Below, piece after piece: positions 54,839 to 64,000 of a DNA stretch of 64,000 nt. The notes beneath the pieces were generated by a model. It was not told the origin of the DNA. It searched no databases and saw only the letters and a list, made by a program, of their open reading frames with translations. The DNA comes from Gautieria morchelliformis (lineage: Eukaryota > Basidiomycota > Agaricomycetes > Gomphales > Gomphaceae). Both the position numbers and the translations under genes were made by a program. The stretch covers positions 216,162-280,161 of the forward strand of contig WHVA01000089.1 of the NCBI GenBank assembly GCA_015179125.1, read 5' to 3'. The first letter of the stretch is position 1; each line of letters opens with the position of its first letter.

Positions 54839-56714
54839 CGCTCTAGAAAAGTCAATGCTGTAACTAAGTAGAAAACAAATATAAATAAACAGATTTCTTC
54901 ACTAGCTGGAGGGGCCTGTAATTCCTTTAAGTGTTTGCACAAAGACATTAAAAAGATAACAGAAGAAGAGATCAATAAACATGGACAGAACAGATGTGAG
55001 TGCCCCCCAACATCATGAAAAAATAATTGTAATAAAATAGGGGTAATAGTTGCACACCTCGAAAAGTAAAAAGTGCCCAAGTTCGGACATTGATATCATA
55101 GAGGTACAAACACCAAAGCACCCCAAGACCAATGGCCCAAAAAAGCCCTGGCAAAGAAAAGCCAGTTCAAGCATTGTGACAACCTCAAGCTCCACTACAG
55201 ACATGGACATGGAATCTGACATCACCAAAACCCAACATACCCCCCTGCTTCTACAGAAGAAGCAATGACCCGCCATCCAGACATCAGCCTTGGATTGGCA
55301 AGACGAGCCAACGTTACAGCCTCCCAAGAATAAAGGGAAAGGCCATGCAAAAGTAGCACCTGTGGTGTGGGACGATTATGTCCCACAAAGTATTGCAGGA
55401 AATTACAGAATATGCCCAATGGTATTTATGAACACATGGGAAAGATAATGATGGCCAACAAGAAGTGAGGCAATAGGTTGTGGGAGATGTCTCACAGGCT
55501 GTGTCTTGTGACAGTGTATGGCGCAAGGACCCTGGGACCCCTGGCCCATACAAATGGGGTGACCAGGAAGATACAGAGGGCCATTACAGAGCTTCTGGCT
55601 GAAGAATACCCAAACATGGCTGTCTGAGAGGATGATCTGGTATCAGTGGAGGACCTTAATGTGCCAGAACCTTTTCCAGGAATGGAATGTACAAAGAGCT
55701 GAAAAGCAACAAAAGACCTGGAGAGGCAGAAAGAGCCTCGAGGTTATGGGCACTGGTAACACTGCCAGAAGGAATGCCCATGAGCAATAGCTTTTTTGCA
55801 AACAGATTCTTCCGTATATTGGGAGAGTATCCCAAGGAGGTGATCCTACTGGTCCCCTTCCCTTGGGAGATGCATGAAGAGCAGTGTTTCAGGATAGGAA
55901 GAACCACGGCGACAACTTGCGAAGCCGATGTCTGTCAGATCTCAAACAGAAGGAGACCCGATTGTCCAAAAGTCCCCCAATTAAGGTGGCCAGATAGTCT
56001 GGAACATCAGACTAAACTTCAAATGAAAGGAGGTCACAAGAGATGATGGCAGCAAAGATGTCATCATTGATACCTTAGGAAAGTTGGATAGACAATGGAG
56101 GGTTGGACAAGAAGAATGGTTGTTATGGCCAGGAACTCATTGCACCGGCTGCCACAGAGTTGGACATCAGAACACAAGTGCCTCCTCCAACCCCACATAG
56201 CACCATTAGACAGACGGCCAAACGAATCACTCCCAAAAGAAGTGGGCAAATGGCCGATTGAGGCTTACCTTGATGCCAATCCATGACAAAGAATCCACCC
56301 AAAGAGACAGAAGTAGGGTCAAAAGTATAATAGAGTTACAGAATGAACAATAATAATTGTTGTATACATCACAAACCACACTGTGTGAACTAAGTCCTGA
56401 CAGAAAAAATCAAGACAAGAAAATCAAGACTGAAGTGCAAGAATCCACCAAAGATAACCAGCATGCCAAACAGCAAGCTGAATGCAACAAGAACCTCAAC
56501 AGGGATGACAAAGAAGCCCACCACCACAACAAAAATACCCAAAGAGACGAACAAGCTTCTCACTGGGACCCCGGTTGGAAAAACAAAAAATAAAATAAAC
56601 TGGAATAGAAGCACATGTACTTGATTGAAAATTTCAGAAAATTTCAGAAAAATAAAGGGATGATAGAGGAACAATCTGAAATGAAATTGGAATGAGATAC
56701 AAATGATGGAATTT
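54839..56714. other. Decayed repeat sequence, unrecognised
   Basis: Plus-strand segments keep a protein-like look (EYPKEVILLVPFPWEMHEEQ and the following IGRTTATT near 55800-55910, continuing with RQTAKRITP near 56210) in shifting frames. This suggests an old mobile-element or gene relic that I cannot name. The sequence from 56390 on is A-rich and noncoding. Confidence 0.35.
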
Positions 56715-56757
56715 ATTTGGCTTGATTCTGGTGCTGGAGCATATATGCACCCAACAG
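56715..56757 (-). repeat. Diverged Copia LTR end
   Basis: TTGATTCTGGTGCTGGAGCATATATGCACCCAACA resembles the end of the Copia LTRs at 25744-25779 and 30498-30533 with about four changes. It is a scrap of a related family. Confidence 0.65.
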
Positions 56758-57416
56758 GTCAAATGTTCATCAGCAGATTCAGGTGACTCGGAGGGTCAAG
56801 ACAATGGAGTGCAAGATATTGCTCCTATTGAACAAGGTAAGTTTTCTCTTATAACCACCTCACCTCGCATTCAGTCCACATCTAGACATACCTGAAGCCA
56901 AGCCTGTTGTTGGAACCTCTATCAGTTGCTCAACTAGCATGTGACCGATTTCTGCAAAATTGAAAATGGCTGCAATCAGCAAAGAAGAAGCTGCATTCAC
57001 TGCAGATGACTTGGACTAAATTCCAGATGGCCTTGTTGATTTGTCACCAATCAAAAGCAATCCAGGGCCAGCTGTTGTGGAAGACCATTCTGCCAACTTT
57101 GTGCCTGACCAGGTTCAGTCTGGAAGTGAGTCCGATAGTATACCATCTGAGTCTGAGCTCAGTATAGCTACAAATCCAACAAGTAAAGCTGTGACAGCAG
57201 GAAAGAAGGACGCCACAAAGAGTGAAAAGAGTGTGTTTCAAACTCATATGTAATTGCATGTTCTGACACAACAAAGGTATCACTTTTTTCGTACCAGATG
57301 GCACTGACACTGATGAGACTCGCACCCAGATTAATATAACATTCCATACTTCATTCTATATGCTCATTAACACCCTTCATGATGCAATTGGCTGTTCCAG
57401 TGTCAAATTGAACCCA
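56758..57416. other. Decayed coding relic, unrecognised
   Basis: Short plus-strand frames rich in Ser, Asp and Glu (57041-57253) and a GTDTDETRTQINITFHTSF segment near 57300-57360 look like remains of a protein gene. No domain is recognised. Confidence 0.3.
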
Positions 57417-57628
57417 AAGTTGAATTACAAGCTTACACGTGTTACCAAAGCAATGTTCATGTGGCTCCAGTCTGTAGAAGACTGGGAAGGTTTGAAGGAG
57501 GAGATAGAATATGCAAGCAAAAAAGTTAAATTACAAGCTTACACGTGTTACCAAAGCAATGCTCATGTGGCTCCAGTCTGTAGAAGACTGGGAAGGCTTG
57601 AAAGAGGAGATGGAATATGGAAGCAAAG
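57417..57628 (+). repeat. 106-bp tandem duplication
   Basis: 57417-57522 and 57523-57628 share AATTACAAGCTTACACGTGT and the following bases with a handful of differences. Because 106 is not a multiple of three, the second copy of the encoded segment KAMFMWLQSVEDWEGLKEE is thrown into another frame. Confidence 0.9.
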
Positions 57629-58828
57629 AAAAAAAATCTGTCCTCTGTTGCTGTAAGAGAGTTGGCTTAGAACTTGTGGTATCACAAGGCAGTAGAACTT
57701 GACCAAATAGTGGTGATTCTAATATGACATAGTGATGGTTTACAAGTAAGGTTAATCTGGGGAACTGCCAGGCAGTTCTCACGTACTACTATACAGCGGG
57801 GTCTTGTGGACACCCCCCCCCCCCTGGGAATCTACTTCCTTACACCCTCCCCTTCTAGAATGAACCCACTGGGTGGGCGAAAAGGAGCACCCCTTTGACC
57901 TTGAGAAAGGGATGGGTGTGTGGACCAGGTCATTCTGAACACCAGTGGTTGTGCCGGCGAAGCTGGCACTCCCAGGTTGTAGTGGGTGGTTGGTTGGTTT
58001 GGGGGCATGGTTCTTCCCCTTCTGAACCAAAACCCATGGTTGAGAACAACTTGTGTGCTCTCAAGCCCACAAACAGGTGATGATTGTGGGAAACTAAATA
58101 GCCAATGATCTAATCATCATTGGTGCTTAACTGCAAAGGATAGCAGCCATGTGGCCGTAGGACCCGGCAGGGCCCTACACAAGGGATAACCAAGCGGTCA
58201 GTAATTGACCACTTTGTGACATGATGTCGCCCGTAGGACTCGGAGGAGTCTTATGCACCGAAGCAGTCAAAATATTTGACTGCTTCATGCTGAATGGGTC
58301 AGCGGCTGCATGAGCCGCTGGGCATTGTGTCCATAGACCTGGACACAACAGATATACATTTGTGTGCACCCCAGGCACGCGATTGTCAGGGTTCACGCAT
58401 TTCCTTCCACAAGTTTCTATTTCCTTCCATGAGTTTCCGTTACCTTCCGTCAGTTTCCATAACCTTCCGTCACATTCTGTCACATTCTGTCACATGTCAC
58501 ATTCCGTCACATTCCATAACCTTCTACAAGTTTCCGTCTCCCCTATTATGTAAGCCTTGCCAGCGCTATAAGACTGTAGCCCGTGTGGTGGCGTTTCCTC
58601 AGCTTGATCTCTGAGGATACCCACTACACAGGCAAGTCCCCATGTATCTATCGTTGGTAGAGTTATAAACTGAGGATACCCACTACACAGTTGGTCATTG
58701 TCCTAGTATCGGCTCTTATCTCCTTGAGTATCTTTGGTTGTGGCTTCATCATTAGTGTTGCCCTCACAGAAGATCAAGCTCATAGGACGACCCCACACAC
58801 TTTTCTTAACCAGCCTTCATCTCAGCCT
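57629..58828. other. Gypsy 5' region, probable LTR remains
   Basis: No gene. It shows a dispersed-repeat match to 37826-37885 (at 57685-57735) and a C run at 57810-57824. A CT-rich degenerate array of TTCCGTCACA-type units lies at about 58395-58545. CTGAGGATACCCACTACACA occurs twice (near 58611 and 58671). The last duplication could mark the LTR end and primer region of the Gypsy element, but no matching 3' LTR lies in the window. Confidence 0.4.
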
Positions 58829-59935
58829 ATGGCAGACCAACTCCCAGACGCATACTGGGACTCCCTGGGTGACCATGGGCCATTTCTTCGAGGCCTCCTT
58901 TCCAGCCAAGCACAGCAGCTGCAGCAACTTCAACTGCAGAATCAGGAACTGCACAGTCAGATTGTTAACGTTCACGACCACTTAGCCAATGCTGCCGCCA
59001 ACGCTGCTGTTGCTGCTGCTCAAGCCCTTGCGCCCTCAGTACCTCACAGTGTCCCTCCATCTACTCGCTCTATCAAAGCAGCGGAACCGGAGAAGTTCAA
59101 TGGAGACCATGCAGAGACTGAAGGGTTTATCAGGTCTATCAGATTGTCCATCGCTGTCCAGCCGGCATCCTTCCCAGATAAGCGCACAAAGATCCTATAT
59201 GCTCTTTCCTTCATGACAGGAGGCTCTGCGGAGATATGGGCACACAACGAGACACAGGCTGTCATTGATGGCACCTCCTCTATATCCACTCTGGAGGGGT
59301 TCATTAAACGTGTGGAGGAGGCCTTTGGTGACCCAGATCGTGCCAGAACGGCTCGCACTAAACTGCATAACCTTAGGATGGCGTCAGGAATGTCGGCAGA
59401 TGAATACACGGCTCAATTTGAGATCCTGGCAGGCAGGACAGGCTTTAATGATGAGGCACTCGAGGATGCCTATGCTCGTGGCCTTCCAGCAGGTATCCTT
59501 GATAAGATCCACGCCCAGCCCTTTCTTCCATCCAACCTCAAAGCCTGGAAGGAAGCAGCCTGTCAGATTGACCGCAATCATCGCCGTCTGTTAGAGGTCA
59601 GGAAGGCACAGACACCTCATGTCCCTAATCGTCCTCCTCCTGCCCGTCCACTCCACACTCCTGCTACGGCTCCTGTTGTCACAGCACCACCCAGTAATGC
59701 GACACCTATGGACATTGACTCATCCCGCCGCCGCACCGAAACACGGACCTGCTACAACTGTAAGAGACCTGGTCACATTTCACCAGACTGTCCTGAACCT
59801 CACAAGCCACGAATCCGTGCAAACCTCACGGAGGCGGACATTGCAGCAATTGTCTCTAAATCTGTGGCAGCAGCGATGGAGGAACGCAAACAGAAGGTGG
59901 AAGCCCCTGTCCAAGATGAAGGAAAGGGTTTTTAG
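58829..59935 (+). CDS. Chromodomain Gypsy Gag
   Basis: The protein starts at the first in-frame ATG (MADQLPDAYWDSLGDHGPF). It has a Gln-rich coiled coil, then the retrotransposon Gag segment (PEKFNGDHAETEGFIRSIRL, LSFMTGGSAEIWAHNE, LRMASGMSADEYTAQFEILA). A CCHC knuckle, CYNCKRPGHISPDC, and a helical tail follow. The frame is intact for about 368 residues, unlike the pol that follows. Confidence 0.85.
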   Translation: MADQLPDAYWDSLGDHGPFLRGLLSSQAQQLQQLQLQNQELHSQIVNVHDHLANAAANAAVAAAQALAPSVPHSVPPSTRSIKAAEPEKFNGDHAETEGFIRSIRLSIAVQPASFPDKRTKILYALSFMTGGSAEIWAHNETQAVIDGTSSISTLEGFIKRVEEAFGDPDRARTARTKLHNLRMASGMSADEYTAQFEILAGRTGFNDEALEDAYARGLPAGILDKIHAQPFLPSNLKAWKEAACQIDRNHRRLLEVRKAQTPHVPNRPPPARPLHTPATAPVVTAPPSNATPMDIDSSRRRTETRTCYNCKRPGHISPDCPEPHKPRIRANLTEADIAAIVSKSVAAAMEERKQKVEAPVQDEGKGF

Positions 59936-60066
59936 GCCAGTCAGCGGTGAAAGACATGCCCCGCTCGACGAATCGGTTTTCAGTTCTCGAAACATGTACA
60001 ATAGGGATCACAGGCGATATGATGCATCCTTCTCCTATCCCTGATTGAACTGAAACCAAACCAGCC

Positions 60067-63000
60067 ATGCCAAAAACCCAACCCATCGCTCCAGTTGCTA
60101 ATGCAAACCTTCCAGTCCCTCTATATGTCTGTACTGCTGACCTCCGCCGATGCACCAAAGTACCTCTCAAGGTCCACTCCGTTGACACAGGGCATCCACT
60201 TGCAATTGACTCCCTCCTTGACAGTGGTGCTACAGGGATGTTCATCGATGTGGAGTTTGTAAGGGAACACAGACTTTGGACCCGTCCCCTACCCCGTGCC
60301 ATCCCCGTCTACAATATTGATGGTACCCCAAATGAGGCTGGCTCAATCAAGGAAGAAGTTGACCTCATTTGCACCTTTGGGGATCATACGGAACGTGCCA
60401 CATTCTCTGTCACGAGCCTTGGACGACTGCCATCATTCTTGGTCACACATGGCTTGCTGAACACAACCCAGAAGTTGACTGGCGTACAGGAGATGTGAAG
60501 ATGACACGCTGTCCCAAGTCATGTGGGGACAGACCTGTTGTCAGAGGGCCCACAGTCGAAACTGTTCCAGAAGAGAGTGTAGATCAAGAGGAGGTTCCCA
60601 TACAGCACACCCGCTCCCTACTGAGGAAGGAGACAGGACCTTTGTCATCTTTGTGAATGAGAGTCCTGAAATGATTGGCGCAGGCTGGACTGTCTCCCAA
60701 CAGCTTGCTGAACGGGCCAGCAAGTCTGCACCAGTCAGATCCTTCGAGGACCTTGTCCCCAAACCATACCAGGAGTTCAAGGATGTGTTTTCTAAGGAGT
60801 CATTTGACCAACTGCCTCCTCGAAAGCCCTGGGACCATGCAATTGAGCTCACTCCAGGTGCACAACCCTTCAGCACAAAGGTTTACCCAATGTCACCAGT
60901 TGAGCAAAGGGAACTGGATAACTTCCTTGAGGAGAACCTGAAGAGCCATCGTATCCGTCCTTCCAAGTCACCTATGGCATCTCCAGTCTTCTTTGTGAAG
61001 AAAAAGGACGGCAGTCTTAGATTGTGCAAGACTACCGGAAGCTCAATGATATAACAATCAAGAATGCCTATCCTTTGCCCCTTGTTCCAGACATCATGAA
61101 TAAGATTGCTGCTGGAAGGGCTAAATACTTCACAAAGCTTGACATTCGCTGGGGATATAATAATGTATGCATAAAAGAGGGAGATGAGTGGAAGGCAGCC
61201 TTTCGGACAAATAGGGCCTGTATGAACCTCTAGTCATGTCTTTGGACTCACGAACAGCCCAGCAACCTTCCAGACGATGATGAATGACATCTTCAAGCGT
61301 CTCATCGATGAGGGGTTGTGGTGGTGTTCATGGACGACATTCTCATCTTCACAGAGTCGCTTGAAGAACATCGTAGGATTGTACGACGTGTCCTTGAAAT
61401 CCTCCGGGCCAACAACCTGTACCTCAAACCTGAAAAAATGCCTATTTGAGCAACTAGAGGTGGAGTATCTCGGCCTCATCTCTCTCAAGGACAGGTTGCC
61501 ATGGACCCAGTCAAGGTTGCAGGGGTGGGACTGGCCAATACCACGTAACGTCACTGAAGTCAAATCATTCCTTGGTTTCATCAACTTCTACCGTAGATTT
61601 GTGGAAGACTTCTCACACATTGCAAAGCCCTCAACCAGTTGACAAAACAGGATGCCCAATGGTCTTGGGATCCAAATGGCCAGAGCAAATGTCCTTCGAC
61701 AAGCTCAAACTCCTCATCACCTCACACCGATCCTTGTCCTCCCTGATCAAGACAAACATTTCCGTCTTGAAACAGATGCCTCAGCCTATGCCACAGGAGC
61801 AGTACTGTCCCAGCTATGTGATGATGGCAAATGGCGGCCTGTGGGTTTGTCTCCAAAAGCTCAATGATGCTGAACGCAACTATGCATCCATGCAAGGAGC
61901 TTCTTTCTGTATTCGGGATTAGAGGAATGGCCACATCTTAGAGGGAACAAAGCACAAGATTGAGATTCCAATGACCATCAGAATCTCACCTACTTCCGCA
62001 CTGCACAAACCTGAACCGTCGTCAAGCACGCTGGTCACTCTACCTCTCTCGCTTTGATTTTGAGCTGATCCATCGTCCTGGTTGTCATTCAGCCAAGCCT
62101 GATGCACTCTCACGATGCGTGATCATAAGCGGGGGAGAAGACAACCAAAATCAAGTCTTACTTACCCTGACTTGTTCCACATCAAGGCGAATCCTCCAGA
62201 GGCTGGCGCGCAGTTAGTCCAGGTGAAGTGATGCTTTCCTCAATCGAGTAAGGAACTGTGTAGACCGGGATGAAAAGGTTGTCAAGGCTCTCAAAGAACT
62301 GGGCTCCTCTGGAAACTTGCGAGGAGAAGAGTGGTCTGAACAGGATGGCTTGTCCTCTATCACAACAAAGTGTACGTGCCGCTTGATGCAAAACTACGAC
62401 ATGACATAGTGAAAGGCACCATGACATGCCTCTCACCGGTCACCCTGGTCGTTGGAGAACCACTGAACTAGTTGCTCGAGTTACTGGTGCCTGGGATGGA
62501 TTTACATTGCAAAATATGTGAAGGCCTGTGACCTGTGCAACTGGACAAAAACCTTCCTGCTTCCCCATTGGCAAGCTTCTACCAAACCGTATCCAGACCG
62601 TAGATGCAGGTTATGTCTGTTGACTTGATGTAGAACTGCCTACCATCATGGCTATGATGCTCTCCTTGTTGTGTCGATCGCCTCTCAAAGCGTGCACATG
62701 TCATTCCCACCACTTCAGATGTAACTTCGTGGAGTTGCCCGACTCTTCCGTGATCATGTTTGGAAACTTCATGGCTCCCTGAAGAAATCATCAGTGATCA
62801 AGGCACACAGTTCATCTCCCAGTTCATGCGTGAACTGAACAAACTTCTTGGTGTCAAAGTCATGCCTCTACTGCTTATCACCCCAAACTGATGGACAGAC
62901 TGAAAGGTTAATCAGGAGATTGAGCAATACCTTCGACTATTCGTCAACCAGCGTCAGATGATTGGTTTGAATGGATATCCTTGGCCGAGTTTGCCTATAA

Positions 63001-63760
63001 CAACCGAATCCATGCCTCAACCCAGACTACACCCTTCATGTTGGACAGTGGCCAACATCCAAGGCTGGGACTGGAACCAGTCTGGGAAACTCGACTCGAG
63101 CCCTGATGAGTTCACAACACGGATGGAAGCGGCCACAAGAGAAGCTCGTCGGCCCTGTCCAAGCAGCAGAGGACATGGCACGCTTCTTTGACGTGCACTA
63201 TAAGCAGCCCAGTTTATAAGCTTGTGACAAGGTCTGGCTCAATGCACAAAACATCACAACCACTCGCCAATGAAGAAGCTAGACCACAAGTGGCTAGGCC
63301 CCTACACTGTTAATAAGTGTCTCACGAAATGCCTATGTCTAAATCTTCCTAATCCTTTGGTCGCACACATCCAGTGTTCTCTGTCGTCCTGCTTTGGCCA
63401 TATGAAGATGACCCAATTCTTGAACGTCATGCCCTCCACCACCCCCCCTGTCATACGGATGGACCGAAGAATATGAAGTTGAAAGGATTCTAGACAGCAG
63501 ATGTTCCGTGAAGGTTGGATATTCGTGCGCTGGAAGGGCTATGGAGTGCCGACGATCTCTGGCTACCAGCAAAAGATCTCTGGGCAAAGCGACTCGTTAA
63601 AGAATTTCACCGGCAAACCAGAGCACCTCACGTATCTCAGCAGCCAATATATGTCCTCCTTCCAGAATTTCAGAACTTCACAAACATTCCAGGCAAACTC
63701 TCTTCACTGGACAGCAGGCAGGCTTCTACTTATGATGTCAAGGGTCCAGAACCCCAAAGA
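60067..63760 (+). pseudogene. Gypsy pol, multiply frameshifted
   Basis: Domains in order: protease SLLDSGATGMFID (near 60225); reverse transcriptase with [18 protein letters not shown] (near 60970), [30 protein letters not shown] and catalytic VFMDDILIF (near 61325); RNase H with TDASAYATGAVLSQL (near 61780); integrase with ISDQGTQFISQFM (near 62790) and YHPQTDGQTER (near 62870); and a chromodomain with YEVERILDS and WIFVRWKGYG (63470-63545). Frame changes occur near 60430, 61020, 61300, 61450, 61640 and repeatedly after 61920, so no polyprotein can be made. It is related to the truncated Gypsy pol at 32512-33867, sharing DGxPNEAGSI after the protease. Confidence 0.85.
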
Positions 63761-63869
63761 TAAGCGATATCGGCCTCCGCCTAACCAATTCATTCCGATA
63801 AGCTATATATCCCCTCTCCACCTGTGACCGCTCACTTCCACTGCATCGACCCCACCACATCCATCAACC

Positions 63870-64000
63870 ATGTCCTCGCCCGCCATTGAGCTTGTTGCCC
63901 TCCCCAGCTTCACCCAAAACCTCTCGACCTGCCAAACATGTCACGTGTCGATCCCACCCTCCTGCACTTCTCCGGCTTCTCGTCATCCAGAGCAGCCAGT
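63870..64000 (+). other. Open frame running off the right edge
   Basis: An ATG at 63870 opens 43 codons (MSSPAIELVALPSFTQNLS, then a CxxC pair) to the window end. It may be a further frame of the Gypsy element or the start of another gene; too short to judge. Confidence 0.2.

Larger units (their letters stand above)
58829..63780 (+). mobile_element. Ty3/Gypsy chromovirus, degraded
   Basis: Gag is followed on the same strand by protease, reverse transcriptase, RNase H, integrase and a chromodomain, the Ty3/Gypsy order with the chromovirus signature. Gag is open, but pol changes frame many times. The 5' LTR is at best partial, and no 3' LTR was found before the window ends. Confidence 0.85.

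Overview
The window looks like a repeat-rich, accessory stretch of an Agaricomycete (mushroom-type basidiomycete) genome. Evidence: introns of about 50-60 nt with GT-AG (some GC-AG) borders, large NLR-type genes of two fungal architectures, a KDZ-superfamily DNA transposon, a Tad-like LINE, Copia and chromodomain Gypsy elements, and Helitron sequence. No bacterial features, rRNA or convincing tRNA genes were seen.

Layout. 1-4085: 5' part of a LINE on the minus strand (ORF1, ORF2 running off the edge), abutting a fragment of an NLR N-terminus (4090-4359). 6034-11170 (minus): a HeLo-like/NACHT/ankyrin NLR with about 27 ankyrin repeats. 12113-13646 (minus): a frameshifted flavin amine oxidase pseudogene. 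14.2-16.6 kb: weakly coding, low-complexity sequence, with a perfect 46-bp inverted repeat at 16489-16596. 17000-23211 (plus): a nine-exon C2/NACHT/WD40 NLR whose 21 WD repeats are almost identical. 25325-30533 (minus): a Copia element with two near-identical LTRs but a broken coding region. 30534-32423: a Helitron protein fragment. 32424-37657: a Copia LTR scrap and two Gypsy remnants. 38-39.4 kb: noncoding sequence ending in a Helitron-type 3' terminus (39371-39398). 39474-42291: a 2.8-kb inverted duplication with 0.97-kb, almost identical arms, each carrying a small cysteine-rich metallothionein-like gene, arranged head to head. 42527-43914 (minus): a phosphotransferase (APH) pseudogene. 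44124-52282: a KDZ transposon with 506-bp terminal inverted repeats, transposase and two accessory genes. 53270-54838: a compact LTR element encoding only Gag, with a 5-bp target duplication. 54.8-58.8 kb: decayed repeats. 58829-63780: a chromodomain Gypsy element with a frameshifted pol.

How it fits together. Host-type content is dominated by two probable non-self-recognition/cell-death receptors of the STAND class. Both have internally homogenised repeat arrays, as in known fungal incompatibility genes. The two metabolic genes are decaying. The rest is mobile DNA of at least seven kinds, much of it nested. The most unusual items are the head-to-head cysteine-rich gene pair inside a large inverted duplication, the Gag-only LTR element, the KDZ element with its cargo genes, and the NLR whose ATP-binding loop sits in a 25-nt microexon. 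All calls are from reading the sequence only; intron borders are inferred from splice motifs and frame, not from transcripts.
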